Of a DNA stretch of 64,000 nucleotides, positions 1-10,707 are shown in pieces. This DNA comes from Rhodosporidiobolus odoratus (taxonomy: Eukaryota; Basidiomycota; Microbotryomycetes; Sporidiobolales; Sporidiobolaceae). A program made the position numbers and the translations under genes. The notes beneath the pieces were generated by a model. The model was not told the DNA's origin. It worked only from the letters and a program-made list of their open reading frames with translations, and searched no databases. The stretch lies in the NCBI GenBank assembly GCA_034387635.1, contig JAOANU010000002.1, forward strand, positions 1,798,001 through 1,862,000, in the 5' to 3' direction. The stretch's first letter is position 1. Every line of letters starts with the position of its first letter.

Positions 1-1842
1 GTCCTCACCGTCGCGTTACAGTCGACGGCGGACGAAGATATTCCCGATGGACAGCAGCTGGCCATTCCGTCTCGAGAACTCGGCAACACCGAAGTCTACT
101 CGTCGAGTTTGCAGCACTCTCCGAACGGTCGCTTCGTTACCGTCTGCGGCGATGGCGAATACATCATCTATACGGCGCTCGCGTGGAGGAACAAGGCGTT
201 CGGCTCGGGCGTCGGGTTTGCTTGGGCCAGCGACTCCAACACGTACGCGGTAAGGGAAGCGGGGAGCAAGATCAAGGTCTACCGCAACTTCAAGGAGCGA
301 CCGGCCCTCGTCAATGTCAACTACACGACTGACGGCATCTATGGCGGTCCGTTGCTGTGCGTCAAGGGCATGGGCTTTGTCGTCTTCTACGACTGGGAAA
401 CGGGGGCGATTGTTCGCCGCATCGAGGTGGACGCCCGCGAGGTCCACTGGTCCGGAACGGGCAACCTCGTCGCCATCGCCGGGGAGGAGTCGTTCTACGT
501 CCTCCGCTTCGACCGCGACGCTTACCAGCAAGCACTCGACAGCGGGGCGGAGATCGACGACGAGGGCGTCGAGGAGGCCTTCGACCTCGAGACCGAGATG
601 AGCGAGGTGGTGCAGACGGCCAAGTGGGTCGGCGACTGCTTCGTCTACACGACCGCAGCGAACCGGCTCAACTACCTCGTCGGGGGCCAAACCCACACCA
701 TCACCCACTTTGACTCGCAAATGTACCTCCTCGGCTACCTTCCTGCACACAACCGCATCTACCTTTGCGACAAGGACGTCAACCTCTACGCGTACAAGCT
801 TTCCCTCTCTGTGATCGAGTACCAGACCGCCATTCTTCGCGGTGACCTCGACGCCGCGAGCGAGATCCTCCCCTCCGTTCCCGTCGACCAACGGAACCGC
901 ATCGCACGCTTCCTCGAAGCCCAATCTCCCGACCTCCAACCCCTCGCTCTCGAAATATCGACGGATCCGGATCACAAGTTCGACCTCGCAATTCAACTCG
1001 ACGACCTCGAAACGGCACTCCGTATCGCCCGTTCCGCTCCTCATCTCGGTTCTCAAGCCAAATGGCGGGCAGTCGGAGACCGCGCTCTTCAGGGCTGGAA
1101 GGTTCACCTTGCCGAAGAATGCTTCAAACAAGCCGGGGACCTTTCCGCCCTTCTCCTCATCTACACTTCAACCGGCGACCGAGCCGGCCTCGACCGTCTC
1201 GCCGACCTCGCATCGGAACAAGGCGCTTACAATATTGCGTTCGCGTCCGCTCTGCAACTCGCAGACGCGCCCAAGTGTGTCGACACGCTGTTGGCGACCG
1301 ACCGGGCGCCCGAGGCGGCCATGTTTGCGAGGACGTACGCCCCGAGTTGTGCGAGCAAAGCGGTCGGGCAGTGGAAGAGAATGTTGGAGGAACAGAAGAA
1401 GGGCAAGCAGGCCGGGGCTGTGGCGGATCCGGAGGACGCGGACCACCAGGGCGAATTTGCCGAGGGATGGGAGGCAGCACTCAGGAGGGAGGTGGAGGAA
1501 CCGCAGGATGAGGGAGTACCCGAGGAGGAGGAACGCGAGCGAGGTGGGTACGACGAAGAGCAGCAGTACCAGCACCAGCTCGAAGACGGGGTGCAGGGAT
1601 TGAACTTGAATGGGTACGAGCACAGCTCAGAGGCGTATCAGGGAGACCTAATTGACGCGGGTGGAGGTGCAGGAGCAGGTGCGCCTTACCTCTCTTTGCC
1701 GACAAAATCTCGTTCCTGCGCTGACCCTACTTCTTCCGCTGCTCCTGCGACAGGACTCGACCTTGCTCCGCCTATTCCCGTCGTCAACGGTACCGAGTCT
1801 CGACCAACACCCGCCGGGGAGCAAGAGGATTTGTTGGCATGA
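1..1842 (+). CDS. SEC27: Coatomer subunit beta-prime (COPI), 3' part
   Basis: The reading frame is open from the first base and stops with TGA at 1840-1842, so the gene begins outside the window; 613 residues are visible without an intron. The segment SPNGRFVTVCGDGEYIIYT, followed by TALAWRNKAFGSG, is the conserved stretch at the junction of the second WD40 propeller and the alpha-solenoid in coatomer beta-prime. It is followed by the helical solenoid (about residues 260-440, for example LLLIYTSTGDRAGLDRLA) and an acidic, low-complexity C-terminal tail (EEVEEPQDEGVPEEEERER region) ending DLLA. In this family the protein is part of the COPI coat, binds dilysine cargo signals and works in Golgi-to-ER retrograde transport. 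The propeller that reads cargo lies mostly upstream of the window. Confidence 0.93.
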   Translation, partial: VLTVALQSTADEDIPDGQQLAIPSRELGNTEVYSSSLQHSPNGRFVTVCGDGEYIIYTALAWRNKAFGSGVGFAWASDSNTYAVREAGSKIKVYRNFKERPALVNVNYTTDGIYGGPLLCVKGMGFVVFYDWETGAIVRRIEVDAREVHWSGTGNLVAIAGEESFYVLRFDRDAYQQALDSGAEIDDEGVEEAFDLETEMSEVVQTAKWVGDCFVYTTAANRLNYLVGGQTHTITHFDSQMYLLGYLPAHNRIYLCDKDVNLYAYKLSLSVIEYQTAILRGDLDAASEILPSVPVDQRNRIARFLEAQSPDLQPLALEISTDPDHKFDLAIQLDDLETALRIARSAPHLGSQAKWRAVGDRALQGWKVHLAEECFKQAGDLSALLLIYTSTGDRAGLDRLADLASEQGAYNIAFASALQLADAPKCVDTLLATDRAPEAAMFARTYAPSCASKAVGQWKRMLEEQKKGKQAGAVADPEDADHQGEFAEGWEAALRREVEEPQDEGVPEEEERERGGYDEEQQYQHQLEDGVQGLNLNGYEHSSEAYQGDLIDAGGGAGAGAPYLSLPTKSRSCADPTSSAAPATGLDLAPPIPVVNGTESRPTPAGEQEDLLA

Positions 1843-2515
1843 AGAGGCGCTCGAGTCTCAAGTTGTTTTGTTGCCTTCGCTTGTTCAGCAGTTCCCTTCC
1901 TTCTCCGAGCTCGCCTCGCCGTATCCTCTCGCTGTCTTTCTCTTCCTGGCCATACTCCTGGACTTCGTATTCTTGTCCTTCTCGCCGTCGAATGTGTCTG
2001 CGCCGGCCACAAAAGCGACTAGTTCGTTTCATCCATTGCGTTCCGATGCCTGCCGACCCAGAGAGCTTGCGACTTCCCCGCAAGACCGTGCGCACGACGT
2101 CCTGATAGGCCATGAGCGTAATGACCGGAGCGGGGCGCTTGCCGCAGAGGGAGGCAGCGACGAAAGGTGCCGGTGAAGCGGATTCCCTCTTCGTACTATC
2201 GTCGATCTCCTCCTTGAGATCTATACGCCCAGAATCAACGCTCGGCATAGATATCGGGGTCACAAGGTGAGTCTCCGCTTCCAGGCTGACAAGCGGGCAC
2301 AGACGAAGTGATCGTCAAGGGCATGTAGATTCGCCGCGACGGCAGCTGGGACAAGGTTCTTCGTGCGGGACGAGCGTCTGACTTGGTGTTCAGGGCCCGT
2401 GGCAGGCGTTGGAGCTGTCAATGAGCTGCGGTAAGGCTGTGGCGGGGCTATGATACCCGGGGAGAGAGGGTTGCACGACGTTGCACGCGCCCTTGTGCCG
2501 CTCCTCTAGCTTTAC
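1843..2515. other. Intergenic region with an unassigned minus-strand open frame
   Basis: The first 150 bases are pyrimidine-rich 3' UTR-like sequence after SEC27. A minus-strand frame of 159 codons (2263 down to 1784) overlaps the end of SEC27 and has a basic middle and a Lys/Glu-rich end. I recognise no family and cannot exclude a shadow frame. On the plus strand GTGAGT near 2265 followed by several AG sites looks like a 5' UTR intron, possibly belonging to the next gene. Confidence 0.35.
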
Positions 2516-5136
2516 ATGGCTGACACGAGCTTGTACCAGTTCAGCATGTTGATCGATCCCGCTGACGACTTCGCGCGCTCGCAAGCTCTGCGAGAACAAG
2601 GCAACCTCGCTTTTCGATCTTCCCGGTGGGCTGAAGCGGCGCAGCTCTACTCGCAAGCCATTCAAGCCGTCTCGACGCCACGCTCGACGGTCGAGCGCGA
2701 AGAGTATCTAGCCGCATTGTACTCGAACCGGGCCGCAACTCGCATTCAACTCTACGAATATGATCTGGGTACGCAAGTCTGTCTTTGCCCTATTCCCTTT
2801 CAGTACTTGTTCACCAGTGTCCCTGCAGCTCTCCTCGATGCAACTACCGCCTGCCAGTTGAGGCCGGAATGGAGTCGTGCTCGGGCTCGAGAAGCCGAAG
2901 CATTCAGCCGGCTGCACAGCTTCGAAGCAGCCCGAACATCCTGTATGTCTTGCTCGCCTTCTCCGTACTCAGCGATCCTGACCGGGACGTTCCGTAACCG
3001 AATAGATGCTACTGCCATCTCCTTGGCTGAGGATACCGCCACCAAATCTCGCTACATGGCCGCTTCATCTGCTGCGCTTCGAGGGCTGGAGCAGCAGCAG
3101 CAGACCAACCTTTTCGTCGAAGCTGAATCCTCACTCGGCTTTGCGGACCGGCATGATGCCTACGTCAAAGGCGGGTGTGATGCTGAAAAGGACGGAATGG
3201 TGAGCGCGACGACGGCTGTCTTTGCTTGGAGGCTCTGCGAGAAGGCTTGGGCGGAGCTGGACGACAAGCTGTACGTTCTCTTTTGGTCTCTGTTCTAGTA
3301 GGATCGGAGGGGAGCGAGCTGAATGAGCCCCCACGTCCACAGCAAGGTGGGAGAGACAGGCGAAGTCGAGGCGCCTACACCGAGTCCTGTTCTGAACCTC
3401 GCAGGTGAGGCACCTCGCATCTGTCCGCCTAATGTGCAGGTTCAACTGACTGTCATTATATCGCTTACCACCAGATGCAATTATTACTGATAGCCGCGGG
3501 TTCCACATTCCTGAAGGCAAATCGCATGAGCATCCCCTAACGGACAAGCTGCAGCTACAGCTGCAGTGGGACGCAGGAATTTACGGCCTAGACCAGTTCA
3601 CCAAGCAGAACAATGTGCCGAGGGATGTCATAAAGCACTTCGATGACAGAAGGAAAGAAGAGGGTTGGCCAAAGTACGTCCCCAGTTTCTTTCGTTTCCT
3701 CGAATTATGGACGCGCTAATGCAGCTGGGTCCGACCTGCACAGAACGAAAGCCGCTCTTGCTCACTTGATCCGCGGCTCTTTCGTCGTCGCGTATATGAA
3801 CGAGTGCCAGCTGCGATCCGGTGCGTTCTTATCCACCGCTTCCTCAGCCCCGAGCGATGGTTCACGAGAGCGGTTGTTCACGACATATGTCCCACAGCCG
3901 AAGCTACGATGCAGTATCGGTTTATTCTCGGTCTGCTGCAAGAGGGTCGGCAGCGATGGGCAGACTTTTCCGAGGAAGATAAAGGCTCAACCTTTCGATT
4001 CACATTCGAGCGCAAGGTCAAGATGCACTTACTTGGTACGTTACTTACCCATTGCGGCAATGCCTACCGAATCGTCAGCCAAGTGTGCACTCGCAGCTAA
4101 TAGATTGGTCCACTACGTTGTCCAGAGACCATCATCGATGGCCACTACCGCTCGTCACGGCCCGATGAAGAGCGCGAATTCTCGCTCGACGAGGCAAAGA
4201 ACCTTGCTGAAGAGATCATGGACGACTGCGCGACCGAGAAGGCGCCGTCGGATCCGGTGTCTACATTGGCCTTCCAGGTGCGCCGCTCCTTAGCCTGTCG
4301 CATACGTGGTGCCCTAACTGACCGTCATCGTCCGCCATGGCTCGTACAGACTCACCCTACTGTCGCTGCCGGGAAAGCTTTCGCGTACGCATTGCGGCAT
4401 CTCGCAGCATCAAAGGAGAATCGCCTCGATTTCGCGGCCGGCTACTGGTTACACGCGCCAATGATGAAAGCTTGCGCTAGATTGTGTAGGCCCAAGCAGC
4501 CCACTGCTCATTTCTTCTCCACGCTGCCGTTCATTGACCCGCTTTCGTTGCAGACTTGACCGCTGGCAAACTTCTTCCTGCAGACGACCCCGAACGAGCA
4601 ATCAACCTATTTAACGCTCTCGCTTTGTGCGTGTGCTATGCATCGGCGCTCTATGTTCTGGGTGACCCTCAAAGCTGACCTAGGGTCCGACGTCAGCGAC
4701 ATCCGCGGCGGCGGAATGTCCATATGCGAGCTCTTTCGGCGCGCTGCAGAGGCGGAAGCTGCTTTGGACGCTCCCGAGAAGATATGTAAGTTCGAACCGG
4801 TTCCATGTGATCAGCAGAATGCAGCAGAAAGGACTAATGCGTCGTGAGTGATGTGCAGTCGGTTCTTCCTCGCGACTTTTCGATGCTCGCCATCTAGTCC
4901 GACACGTCTGCAGCGCCGCTCAGGCACACCTCACTGTACACCTGCCTGGTGAGATCCCGACCAACGTGTTTGAGGCAAGCATCAAGCCGGTGCCGACTGT
5001 TTTTAGCGACAACGTTTCGGAGGGGAAGACCTGGGAGGAACTGGTAGAGCCGCACATGTGGGAGCGCTTCGTGCCGGGCGACCTAGCAGTCGCGGAGCTG
5101 ATCTTCAGCAGCTCGGCGAAGCAAGTGCAGCTGTAA
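2516..5136 (+). CDS. Multi-exon TPR-repeat protein
   Basis: ATG at 2516 opens MADTSLYQFSMLIDPADDF, followed by two TPR-like helix pairs (ALREQGNLAFRSSRWAEAA; LYSNRAATRIQLYEYDL ... TACQLRPEWSRARAREAEA). Exons I can join in frame: 2516-2768, 2829-2942, 3006-3270, 3343-3404, 3475-3673, 3725-3820, 3848-4035, 4126-4277, 4350-about 4485, 4554-about 4626, a segment to 4795, and 4859-5136 (TAA 5134-5136). Most junctions are clean GT-AG with matching phase. The junction between about 4627 and 4684 stays out of frame unless a 22-base intron or a small indel is assumed. N-terminal TPRs suggest a protein-protein adaptor or chaperone cofactor. The C-terminal two thirds (for example MHLLETIIDGHYRSSRPDEE) match nothing I can name, so the cellular role is unknown. 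It is transcribed in the same direction as its neighbours. Confidence 0.75.
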
Positions 5137-5765
5137 TTGCCTGCTCGAGAAAGGCGTGCTTGAGCCCGAAGAGAAAATTGCGCGAGGGCTAAATAGAAGC
5201 TAGCGAGTCGCATTGGCCTTTTCGATGTATGCCAGCGGGCCCGTAAAAGCCTGACTGACCGGAAAACGCAGCGAGAGGCGTTCGCTTATCGCTAGACTGG
5301 GCGGAGAACGGAAGCAGACAGGCTGTGATTGGTCGGATTGCGTCGCGAGTGGCGACAAGTGGCGACAACAAGGTGGCGGATAGCCAGGGATGGCCGCGGA
5401 AAAGATGTCTGGGCCCTTCCGAAAGCGAGACAGAACTCGTAAGACAGGTTGGGGAAACATAGCGGGTGCATTTTCGCCCTTCGCTGCTGCTCTCGTCTCT
5501 CCTTCGCCCCCCCCAGCTCCTTCCGTCACACGGAGTCGCTCAAAGTCAGTGTATACCGTCCTTGTCTCGCCGCCCAAAGCGTTGCGCTAACAGTCCCCTT
5601 TCGCCACAGCCTTCAAATCTTCGCAGGATTGCCCAGGCGCAAGACACGTCTCTCGCCCCAATCCTTCACACTCTCCTTCTCCTACGCTCAGCCGACTCTT
5701 GGAAGCGTCCCTTATCGTCTCCTTCGACCTCCCACATCTTCGACAGTCCGCCTCGTTCACTCAAG
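5137..5765 (+). promoter_or_regulatory. Promoter and 5' leader of the delta-12 desaturase gene
   Basis: No convincing coding sequence lies between the TPR gene and the desaturase ATG. An inverted CCAAT box (ATTGG) is at 5328-5332. From about 5480 to 5760 the plus strand is strongly CT-rich, typical of leaders of highly expressed fungal genes. There is no TATA box that I trust. The start codon context is CAAGATGGC. Confidence 0.5.
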
Positions 5766-7873
5766 ATGGCTGCCACCTCCACCCTTCGCCAGCGTGCTGC
5801 TGCCCCTAGCAAGGACAAGCACGATGTCCTCGCCTCCTCCGACTCCGAATCGGACGACGTCAAGCCCTCTCCGTTGACCGCCCACGAGAATGACTATCCG
5901 GCGTTCGCCGTCCCGCAGTTCACTATCAAGGAGCTCTTGGGCGCAATCCCGGCCCACTGCTTCGAGCGCTCGGCGCTGAGGTCCTCCACTTACGTCGTAG
6001 GCGACTATGCCATGATCGCCGTCTTGGGTTACGCTGCGTCCTTCATCGACAGCGCCTTCTCCTTCGAGGGTGGTTCTCAGTTAAACGGATGGGCTGGCTT
6101 CGCCGCGAAGTGGGCCCTCTGGTCGCTTTACTGGCTTGTGCAGGGATGGGTCTTGTAAGTCTTCCATTCACCTGCGGTGGTAGAAGTCCACGGACATTCG
6201 CGCTTTTTCTTCAGATGTATTGACTAATATTCCTTCCGTCCCACTTGGTTACTCGTCGCCGTCCCGCTCTATAACTAATAGCACCGGTGTCTGGATTCTG
6301 GGACACGAGTGTACGTTTCTTTAGCTACCATCGCATACCAGCTTCGTAACTGACGCTCCTTTTTCCCTCTTTTCGCAGGCGGCCACCAGGCATTCTCTAC
6401 CTCCAAGACGATCAACAACACCATGGGTCTCTTCCTCCACTCCTTCGTTCTCGTTCCGTACCACTCCTGGCGCATCTCGCACGCCAAGCACCACGCCGCG
6501 ACCGGTCACCTCACCCGCGATGAGGTCTTTGTGCCCCGCACCGCTTCGACCCGTGGCCTCACGGAGGGCGCCAAGGGGACTGGCAAGAAGCGCGAGGTTG
6601 AGAAGGGCGTCGTTCTTGACGAGCTCCTCGAGGACGCGCCCCTCTACCGTCTTGCTTGGATCATTGTCCAGCAGGTTCGTCTGAACTAGCTCTTTCTGCT
6701 ATGCGTCCTACTCACCATAGCCTGCCTGCAGCTCTTCGGGTGGCCCGCTTACCTCTTCAGCAATGCGTCTGGCCAGCTTTGGTACCCTAACTGGACCAAC
6801 CGTGCGTATTGATTCTTTCTCTTTTGTTGGCCTCGACACGTGCTAACGCTATTCACCCCCAGACTTCGAGCCGTCTTCGCTCATCTTTGACGCTCGTCAC
6901 CGCAACGATGTTCTGCTCTCCGACGCCTTCCTCGTCGGCATGATCAGTCTCCTTACTGTCTTCGGTTACTACGCCGGTGGCTTCTCGGCCGTCGTCAAGT
7001 ACTACGGCATCCCCTACCTCTACACGAACCACTGGCTCGTCCTCATTACCTACCTCCAGCACACCGATCCGCAACTCCCCCACTACAATGCCGAGACTTG
7101 GAACTTCCAGCGCGGCGCTCTTTGCACCATCGACCGCAACCTGCTTGGGTGCGTTCCTCGCTACCATCATTTGCACTCTCCTTCTGCAAGCGCGCGAGAA
7201 TTCGGTTCCTCGCAATCTTTATTTCGAGAATCCGAAGCTATACTGACATTTCGAGAATCCGAAGCTATACTGACATTATGTCTTTTCCATCTGCTTCTAA
7301 TTCAGCCCTGTCGGCCCTTACCTTATGCATGGGTGCGTCGTCTATCCTGCCGACTAACATGGACGGCGGTACTGACGTTTCCTCCCTGCTTTCGCACATT
7401 CTTCCTTCCTGCTCTTCTCCCTCCCTCCTCTTTTGACTTCTTCCTTCTGTGTCGCTTCTTCTTTCTTCTTTCTTACTTCTGCAGTATCTGCGAGACTCAC
7501 GTGGCCCACCACAGCAGTTCAAAGATCCCCCACTACCACGCCTGGGAAGCTACTGCCGCTCTGAAGGAGTTCTTGGGCCCTCACTGTAAGCCGGCTGCTG
7601 GTCCTCCTCTTCTGTGTTGGGCTCACTGTGCACCATCACACAGACCACTACTCAGATGAGAACATGTTCAAGTCACTCTGGAACTCTTACCAGAAGTGCC
7701 GTTACGTCGATGATGAGGGTGATGTCCTCTTTGTATGTTCCTCTCTTGCATTTTGCGCTACTTGTTGCTGATCCGGCGCGCTCTGGCTGTAGTATAACGA
7801 CGCGTATGGCCGCAAGTACCGCAAGGTAGCCCCCGCGGATGTCCCTTCGGACTCGGGTGTCGACCTCGATTAG
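5766..7873 (+). CDS. FAD2: Delta-12 (oleate) fatty acid desaturase
   Basis: Nine exons join in frame: 5766-6154, 6282-6310, 6379-6674, 6732-6801, 6863-7148, 7306-7332, 7485-7585, 7644-7732, 7793-7873 (TAG), giving 455 residues, a usual length for fungal delta-12 desaturases. All three histidine boxes of the membrane di-iron desaturases are present: HECGHQ (split by intron 2), HAKHH within RISHAKHHAATGH, and HVAHH near the C-terminus; TDPQLPHY is also conserved. Hydrophobic segments flank the boxes (WALWSLYWLVQGWVL; LVGMISLLTVFGYYAG). In this family the enzyme converts oleoyl to linoleoyl chains on ER phospholipids, using electrons from cytochrome b5. The 42-residue N-terminus is acidic and Ser-rich (SSDSESDD). 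A 27-bp tandem duplication sits in intron 5. The gene symbol follows plant and fungal usage. Confidence 0.95.
7222..7275. repeat. 27-bp perfect tandem duplication in a desaturase intron
   Basis: Two identical adjacent 27-base units (7222-7248 and 7249-7275) beginning TTTCGAGAATCC lie inside desaturase intron 5 (7149-7305). They lengthen the intron without touching the splice sites. Confidence 0.95.
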
Positions 7874-8526
7874 AATGTCCTACGTCGTCCGCTGTTGCCG
7901 GTTTTGCCTCTTTGCCCCTCGCACTCACATTCTTTAATCTTTCCTCATGCTCAACTTCTCCTCTCCCTTTCTGTGGTTTCTATCCGGTGGTTGTCCGTTG
8001 ATAGATCATCTGTCTTTTCTCCTTTCTTGTCTTCTCTTCTCCCAAGTAAAACCACAAGCAGAAATACCTGGTTCCGGGTACTTCGTGGTGCCGAAGCTTA
8101 TTCTACATATGCTTGCGAACAAGCTGGCCATTGAAGAAGCACAACTTTGTGAGTGTCGCTGCCAAGTCGGCCACAGTACAGTAGATACCCTCTATAAGAA
8201 GGCTCCCTATTAAAAATGTTGCTCTATAGGAAGCAATTTTTAGATAGGACCCGCAAGATTTCGACGGGGAATGGTAGGTCAGCCGGCGGGAAAGCAAGCT
8301 CGGCCAAATGTAAATTCTGTTTCCGTCAAACGCTTCTGTGGTGTCCGTGAACGTCTTTGCTGGTTTTACCAGGATAGCCCTCCAAATCAGCAAGACTCAT
8401 TCCCCGCGTTGGTGGTGGATTGATCATTCAACGAAGTACGACGCGCCAACGCGTCGATTCATCACATGTTCACGTCGCCTTCCCTCTCGCTCTCTTCCTT
8501 CATCCCTCCTCTCAGTCATCTTCACC
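7874..8526. other. Desaturase 3' flank and left edge of the 9-kb block
   Basis: CT-rich sequence to about 8060 is probably the desaturase 3' UTR. The remainder carries the inverted terminus that starts at 8179 and a CT-rich leader (8465-8526) before the next gene. No coding exon is apparent. Confidence 0.5.
8177..8252 (+). repeat. Left inverted terminus
   Basis: TA dinucleotide (8177-8178), then CAGTAGATACCCTCTA and an inner block TTGCTCTATAGGAAGCA. It is inverted relative to the copy at about 17145-17220. Confidence 0.6.
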
Positions 8527-10372
8527 ATGGGCTACTGCGGCAAGAATGCTTGCAAAGCTTTCTTCAGTCCGCATCCTGTTCATCCAAAGGGGTGGCCCGA
8601 TGCTAAGCACCTTCAATGTTTGTCCTTCTCGCTCCATGTTCTCCCGTCACGTGTGTGGTGCTTAGCGCCTTTGCGCCCAACAGCTGGTGTTGCCTACCCA
8701 ACAGGCAAGCCCTCCCACGGTCGCACGTTGAACGCCCAAGCCAAAGCATCCGCAGCGCAGGCGGGAAAAGCCGGTTCAACAGCCTCGCCCTCTCCTTCCA
8801 CTGCCACAGCTACCCTTGTTATTGGAGCTCCTCCTGCATCCGCTCCTTCGCCATTCCCTTCTCTCGCCACATCCTCGTCAGCTGCCTCCACCACCTCGGC
8901 TCGCTCCCTGAGTCCAGCTGCAGGTTCCGCCAATCCAACTCCCTCAGCATCAGCCGTTCCTCTCCCCTCCGCCTTCCTGCCCATTGCCCAGCCAACCGGC
9001 TTCCCACACACCCCATCCTCAGCGGTTACCCAGCCCATCACTGCCCCGGCACTACAGCGCCACGCTGCCTCATCTACATACCGCGAACCGGTTTCTTCCC
9101 CTCTTGCAAGCTCGGATGCACTTCCATCAAGCCAGACGGTCGTCATGTCGTCTCCTTCACGTCAGTCTTCTGCCGCTTCCCCTCGTGCCGACTCCTCTTC
9201 CTTCAATGTGGGACCACCGACAAGCAACGATTTCCCTCCGTTCCCATCATTCGGCTCCCCTCTCCCCTTCCATGACTTCGAATCGCCCGTGGCTTCTACT
9301 TTGCAGCTACCGACTTTTACGGAGGATGAGTTTACCGCCATGGAGCGAGTGTTTGCGGATCCCGCCTTCGCGGCCTCCCTTGAGGCTTGTATAGGGCAAC
9401 CTGTGCCAGGTCTGTTCGCGGCCTCTGGTCCTAGCGGGCTTCCGCCGGTTGTGCCTGAACCCGACTTCCAGTTGCATGAACATCAGGTGGTGCTTCCAAG
9501 CTCGACAGTCGAGCAGGACTTGGCTGCGGAGACGCAGCTTGAGGAAAGCGAAAGTGGCTCAGCTGGGAGCACGGAGGAGGGAGCGTCGACGAAGGGAGTC
9601 AAGCGAACAGTCCGAGATGTACGAGATGAGGGTAAGCCATCTCAATTTGCCCCCTCTCTCTTTGCCCAGTATATGTGATTGACGTTTTTCCATGTGCAGA
9701 GTCTGAGGAAGCCATCCGCAATGCCGAGTTCATCCAGGACCTGCGCAAACGACGAGCCCGCTATGACAACAACGTTCGGGCAGTGATCAAGCTTGCCCAC
9801 CCCCCCTTCATGCAAGCAGTACCGAACGCCTTCAAGACCCGTATCTCTACACCGATGACCCGCAAGGTATGGAGGCTGGATCCCGCAAGCGCCACAAGAT
9901 CACGCATAATGTGTTCGCCAGCGACTCTCTGCTGATGCTCCCGGAGATCAAGTTCCAGGGTCTCTGCGGCAAACAGCTCAGCGGCACCGGCGGCGACGTC
10001 TTCAACTTTCTGGATAGGGTCTTTGGTTCCGCCATTGCCACCCAACAACAAGCCTATACAGGCCTTGCTCAGGCCATGAAGTCGGAGGAAGTAGCAAGGG
10101 TGGCTAACGAGCGAGCTACTTGTGCTGAATCACAGAAGCAGAAGGCGGAGGAGGAACGGCAACAGGCGGAAGCAGAGACAAAAAGGTTGGAGGCGGAGAA
10201 GAAGGAGATCGCCCGCGCAGCCAAAGAGCAGAAAAGGAAGGCAGACGAGGATACAAGACGGTGGCGGCAGGACAAGGAGGAATGGGAGGCACAGGTTAAC
10301 GCTCTGAAGGCGCAGTTAGCTGCTGCCGGTACAGGCGCACCTCCTCAGTTCTCTAGCATCGCGGCCCTTTGA
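8527..10372 (+). CDS. Coiled-coil protein, unknown function
   Basis: ATG at 8527 (CACCATGG context) opens MGYCGKNACKAFFSPHPV. Exons 8527-8617, 8684-9631 and 9700 onward join in frame, with the stop TGA at 10370-10372. The middle is Ser/Pro/Ala-rich and likely disordered. The C-terminus is a charged coiled coil of about 80 residues (EAETKRLEAEKKEIARAAK). The frame carrying RRARYDNNVRAVIKL and the frame carrying LQDPYLYTDDPQG meet at a run of seven C at 9800-9806; one extra C would join them. So the gene either has a frameshift there, contains a homopolymer error, or splices a 26-base segment further on. The Cys-containing N-terminus might bind metal. It is divergent from the dioxygenase gene downstream and may be element cargo. 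I do not recognise a family. Confidence 0.6.
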
Positions 10373-10707
10373 GCCCTCTTCTGTTGTAGCTGCTTGATGT
10401 CTGCTCTGATACCCTGTGTCTGACTCCGAAATTCAGTCGTGAGGGCGAAATGAGCCATGACAATCGGGGGCGTTTTGCTATCACAATTACAATGGTGTCT
10501 GTGTTACGCAAGACGATGGCCCACGCTCATTGCAAGCAACGCCGGGAAGAAGGCGGGGCTGTGAGGAACCGTAATGGTGCAGGAGAGGAGAAAGGCGAAG
10601 AAGGGGGAAAGAAGGCAATCCTCAACGGTTGACAATCTGGAAGCACACATGTGGGTTCAGGAGAGCTTGGGGAAGGGAGTCGAGGAAAGGTGTAACTTAC
10701 TACTCTT
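10373..10707. other. Convergent intergenic gap
   Basis: Short region between the 3' ends of the coiled-coil gene (plus) and the dioxygenase gene (minus). It is GA-rich on the plus strand. No gene or repeat seen. Confidence 0.5.

Noticed and set aside
16..1131. Long minus-strand open frame opposite the coatomer gene
   Set aside because: It is the shadow of a GC-rich coding strand; the plus-strand protein matches a conserved family and explains the sequence.
8338..8526. Upstream in-frame extension of the coiled-coil gene
   Set aside because: The sequence is CT-rich leader, and ATG 8527 has a much better context and starts the Cys-containing conserved-looking N-terminus.
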